From contig JANXRT010000229.1 of the NCBI GenBank assembly GCA_025356735.1, forward strand, positions 1 to 8,253: 8,253 nucleotides of DNA, read 5' to 3'. The notes beneath the pieces were generated by a model that worked only from the letters and a program-made list of their open reading frames with translations, did not search any database and was not told where the DNA came from. Source of the DNA: Acetobacteraceae bacterium. Lineage in GTDB: Bacteria > Pseudomonadota > Alphaproteobacteria > Acetobacterales > Acetobacteraceae. A program made the translations under genes and the position numbers. Positions 6,529 to 8,253 of the stretch are shown here, in pieces (within the stretch, counting starts at the first letter, position 1; each line of letters opens with the position of its first letter).

Positions 6529-6572
6529 GGGTTCTAAGGGCTAGCCCTTAGCGGGGCATGGGGCAGAGCCCC
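6529..6572 (-). repeat. REP-like palindromic unit, single copy
   Basis: Forms the hairpins CTAAGGGC-TA-GCCCTTAG (6534-6551) and GGGGC-AGA-GCCCC (6560-6572), and matches 2102-2145 at 41 of 44 bases in direct orientation. It lies in the 74-bp gap between the lytic transglycosylase stop and the synthetase start, both on the minus strand. Next to it, CCTTCAGAAGG (6520-6530) is a small dyad that includes part of the synthetase ribosome binding site. There is no T-run after the hairpins on the minus strand, so it is not a standard intrinsic terminator. It may protect the 3' end of the transglycosylase mRNA. Confidence 0.85.
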
Positions 6573-6581
6573 GTTACTTAC

Positions 6582-7778
6582 CTAGGATTGAGCATCCGGC
6601 GAAAGCACGATGCAACTCATCCGGCTACGGCCGAGCCGCTCACATGCCTGCACCGCCGAATCCCGCGACAATCCGACCAGCCGCGCCCGGTATAGCGTGC
6701 CTTTCGCCTGCTTCACGCCCGCCACGGCCGATCGCGCCGAGCCCAGATTCTCATGCGCCTGGGCGCGTGCCATTCCGGTTGCCGCGTGGGCCTGGGCCTC
6801 GTTGCCGAAGGCGCCGACCTGGATCGCCCACTGGCCGGACTGGGTCACCCTTCCGGCGCCGCGCAGGATCACCGGCTCGGCCGCCTGGGCTGACGGGATC
6901 AGATGGAAGCCGCGGCGCACCGGCGGCAGCACCATGGCGATCTGCTGGCTGGGCTGCGTTTCATAGCGTGCCGCCACTGCCCTAGGCGGTTCGGGCAACT
7001 GCGCCGTCTGAATAGCGCCACGCGAAGGCGCGCGACCACCGAACGAGCGGTTGCTGGCGAAGCTGGTGGCCGCCGGCTGGGCGTAGCCGCGGCCATAACG
7101 CGTGCCCGGCGGGATATCGGTCGGCAGCGTGTTCATGGCGTACTGCTCGGCCGGCGAGCGGTTGCGGGGCGAGCTGTCAGTGAGATACGGCCCGATCATC
7201 GCGACGTAGTGCCGTGTCTCGTCGGGCAGCGGCCGGCTGTTGCTGAGATAGTCGTCGAGCCGGTGCGGCCCGGCGTTGTAGGCGGCGAGAAAGCCCGGCG
7301 CGCCGTAGATGTCATACATCTCGCGCAGGTAGGCGGTGCCGGCCAGGATGTTCTCGTGCGGATCAAACGGGTCGTCGCCGAGGTCGTAGCGTCCGCGCAG
7401 CTCGTCATAGGTGCCGGGCATGACCTGCATCAGGCCCATGGCGCCGACGCCGGAGGTGATCAGCTGGCCGTTGCGGTAGAGCTTGCCGCCGGACTCGACC
7501 CGCATTACCTGGCGCACCCAGGGCTCGGGCACGTCGAACCGGTTGGAGGCCTCGACGATATACGGTCCCCAAGGATCGTTCGACGGTCCCGGCGGCGCGT
7601 AGTTGCCGCGGGCATGGGCCGCGTAGCGGGCGGCTTCCTGCGTGGCGCTGATCTGCGGGCCGTTACCGCTGCAGGCTGACAGCAACCCGAATGCGGCAAG
7701 GCCGAAAAGCAGGCGGAGCCTTGCGGCGGACCGGAGCAATCGTGATGGGGCTGATTTCGGCTGGGGGGTCGAGAACAT
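6582..7778 (-). CDS. Lipoprotein lytic transglycosylase (SLT domain) with C-terminal SPOR domain
   Basis: Cleaves peptidoglycan glycan strands, forming 1,6-anhydromuropeptides, in the periplasm. From the ATG at 7778 it has 398 residues: a basic n-region, a hydrophobic stretch LLFGLAAFGLL and the lipobox LSAC with Cys36, so it is probably lipidated. The SLT domain covers about 70-200 with catalytic Glu95 in VESGG, GAMGLMQVMPGTY and AAYNAGP. A Pro/Arg/Ala/Ser-rich linker (about 205-310) follows. A SPOR-like domain (about 316-393, GQWAIQVGAFGNEAQA and ARLVGLSRDSAVQACERLG) would bind denuded septal glycan. A GTG 17 codons upstream (7829) is in frame. I prefer the ATG because GGAGG lies 11 nt before it and the signal peptide then has a normal n-region. 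Divergent from the ComEA-like gene; followed by a palindromic repeat. It is not obviously related to the acyl-CoA genes. Confidence 0.92.
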   Translation of the reverse strand: MFSTPQPKSAPSRLLRSAARLRLLFGLAAFGLLSACSGNGPQISATQEAARYAAHARGNYAPPGPSNDPWGPYIVEASNRFDVPEPWVRQVMRVESGGKLYRNGQLITSGVGAMGLMQVMPGTYDELRGRYDLGDDPFDPHENILAGTAYLREMYDIYGAPGFLAAYNAGPHRLDDYLSNSRPLPDETRHYVAMIGPYLTDSSPRNRSPAEQYAMNTLPTDIPPGTRYGRGYAQPAATSFASNRSFGGRAPSRGAIQTAQLPEPPRAVAARYETQPSQQIAMVLPPVRRGFHLIPSAQAAEPVILRGAGRVTQSGQWAIQVGAFGNEAQAHAATGMARAQAHENLGSARSAVAGVKQAKGTLYRARLVGLSRDSAVQACERLGRSRMSCIVLSPDAQS

Positions 7779-7936
7779 GCCGGGTAGAGCCTCCGTCAGG
7801 ACACGACCGCACGCGGCCAGGATAGGCACGTAGCCAGCAATTGAAAAAGCGGGGGCCGCCGCTCATCACTCACACGTGCGATTAGAAAAGCCTTGTAAGT
7901 CCCTATCGCAATTCAGCGACCCCGGCAAGGTTTTGT

Positions 7937-7949
7937 CGCATGTCATGCG
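7937..7949. promoter_or_regulatory. 13-bp perfect dyad CGCATG-T-CATGCG
   Basis: CGCATG and CATGCG are exact inverted arms around a single T. The 1-nt centre makes an RNA hairpin unlikely but suits a DNA site for a dimeric regulator. It sits about 90 bp before the ComEA-like start and inside the spacer of the only weak promoter candidate there. Function is inferred only. Confidence 0.4.
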
Positions 7950-7993
7950 CAAGTCGGTAAATTGGTGTCTAGCCAGGTCACGCCGACGCTGTT

Positions 7994-8010
7994 TATCGTC
8001 GCTGACGATA
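7994..8010. promoter_or_regulatory. 17-bp perfect dyad TATCGTC-GCT-GACGATA
   Basis: Exact 7-nt arms with a 3-nt centre, ending 26 bp before the ComEA-like ATG and 16 bp before its GGAGAG ribosome binding site. It could be an operator or a short hairpin in the mRNA leader. No T-run follows, so it is not a terminator. Confidence 0.5.
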
Positions 8011-8036
8011 TATGCAAACCGATTTTGGAGAGTCCC

Positions 8037-8253
8037 ATGCAGCTAAGCCGCATCCTGATCCTGGCTTTGGCGCTGGCCGCGCCGGCCGGCGTTTCCAGCG
8101 CCCAAACGCCCAATCCGAGCGTTCCCGCCACCCAGGGCATCGGGCCCAGAGCAGCGCCGATAAGCCCGACGGCAAAGGCAGTGCCGGCCAAGCCCGACCT
8201 GCTCGACATCAACACCTCATCCGAAGCGGAACTGAGCGCGTTGCCCCAGATCG
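8037..8253 (+). CDS. Secreted ComEA-like helix-hairpin-helix protein (3' end cut by window edge)
   Basis: The first 72 codons are present. The N-terminus is a signal peptide: MQLSR, then a hydrophobic run ILILALALAAPAG, with likely cleavage after VSSA (residue 22). A low-complexity Pro/Ala/Thr linker (23-53) follows. Then comes LLDINTSSEAELSALPQI (55-72), the recognisable opening of the ComEA helix-hairpin-helix domain (family wording: D/INTA..EEL..LPGIG). Such domains bind double-stranded DNA without sequence specificity. ComEA proteins capture DNA in the periplasm during natural transformation, but many alphaproteobacteria carry short secreted versions of unproven role. The ATG at 8037 follows GGAGAG at good spacing. 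The frame stays open to the right edge. Nothing else for competence is visible in the window. Confidence 0.82.
   Translation, partial: MQLSRILILALALAAPAGVSSAQTPNPSVPATQGIGPRAAPISPTAKAVPAKPDLLDINTSSEAELSALPQI

Larger units (their letters stand above)
7779..8036. other. Divergent intergenic region between transglycosylase and ComEA-like genes
   Basis: About 258 bp without a credible gene; a frame on the minus strand across its right half runs into the ComEA-like gene antisense and is rejected. The part near the transglycosylase has a locally A/T-richer stretch (about 7840-7965) where promoters are likely. The half near the plus-strand gene holds two perfect dyads (7937-7949 and 7994-8010). A weak candidate promoter for the plus gene is TTGTCG (7933-7938) with TAAATT (7958-7963), but its 19-nt spacing is long. 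Confidence 0.5.

Noticed and set aside
6903..7679. 258-residue plus-strand open frame
   Set aside because: Antisense to the SLT and linker regions of the transglycosylase, with no motif and Arg/Ala/Val-rich shadow composition.
7779..7829. GTG start adding 17 residues to the transglycosylase
   Set aside because: The extension would bury the signal peptide behind extra residues and has no better ribosome binding site. The ATG at 7778 has GGAGG upstream and gives a standard lipoprotein leader.
7943..8215. 90-residue minus-strand frame at the right end
   Set aside because: Antisense to the ComEA-like gene, whose signal peptide, ribosome binding site and DINT motif are all clear on the plus strand.
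1..8253. CRISPR array, tRNA or rRNA genes, insertion sequences
   Set aside because: I saw no regularly spaced repeats, no cloverleaf-like segment with CCA end, no rRNA-like conserved stretch, and no transposase or integrase fragment on either strand.

Overview
The window looks like chromosomal DNA of a GC-rich alphaproteobacterium, probably Rhodospirillales and perhaps Acetobacteraceae. This is inferred from the strongly GC-biased third codon positions, the style of the acyl-CoA catabolic genes, the lytic transglycosylase-SPOR lipoprotein and the GGGCTCTGCCC-type intergenic palindromes. I see no marker gene that fixes the taxon and no tRNA, rRNA, CRISPR array, transposase or phage gene.

Layout. 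(1) Positions 1-2017, minus strand: two acyl-CoA dehydrogenase genes overlapping by 8 nt. The downstream one runs off the left edge. (2) 2018-2152: an intergenic region holding a symmetrical palindromic element made of two facing copies of a repeat family. (3) 2153-3510, minus: the two subunits of a PcaIJ-type 3-oxoacid CoA-transferase. (4) 3511-3590: a short divergent promoter region. (5) 3591-4420, plus: an unrecognised three-helix membrane protein coupled by ATGA overlap to a 67-residue proline-rich protein. Its stop codon shares a CTAG with the stop of the convergent next gene. (6) 4417-6507, minus: a fused NDP-forming acyl-CoA synthetase. (7) 6508-6581: another copy of the palindromic repeat. 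(8) 6582-7778, minus: a lipoprotein lytic transglycosylase with a C-terminal SPOR domain. (9) 7779-8036: a divergent intergenic region with two perfect dyads. (10) 8037-8253, plus: the start of a secreted ComEA-like helix-hairpin-helix protein, cut by the right edge.

How the genes work together. The NDP-forming synthetase activates a carboxylic acid to its CoA thioester (or recovers ATP from one). The CoA-transferase moves CoA between succinyl-CoA and a 3-oxoacid. The dehydrogenase pair puts a double bond into an acyl-CoA. Together they suggest catabolism of an unidentified organic acid. The smaller dehydrogenase lacks a visible catalytic glutamate, so the two probably form a hetero-oligomer. 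The lytic transglycosylase and the ComEA-like protein belong to cell-envelope or DNA-handling functions and seem unrelated to the catabolic block.

Most of the window is ordinary metabolism. The parts that deserve a second look are the precisely centred composite palindrome at 2045-2145 and its relative at 6529-6572, the uncharacterised membrane protein/small protein pair, and the dyads in front of the ComEA-like gene.
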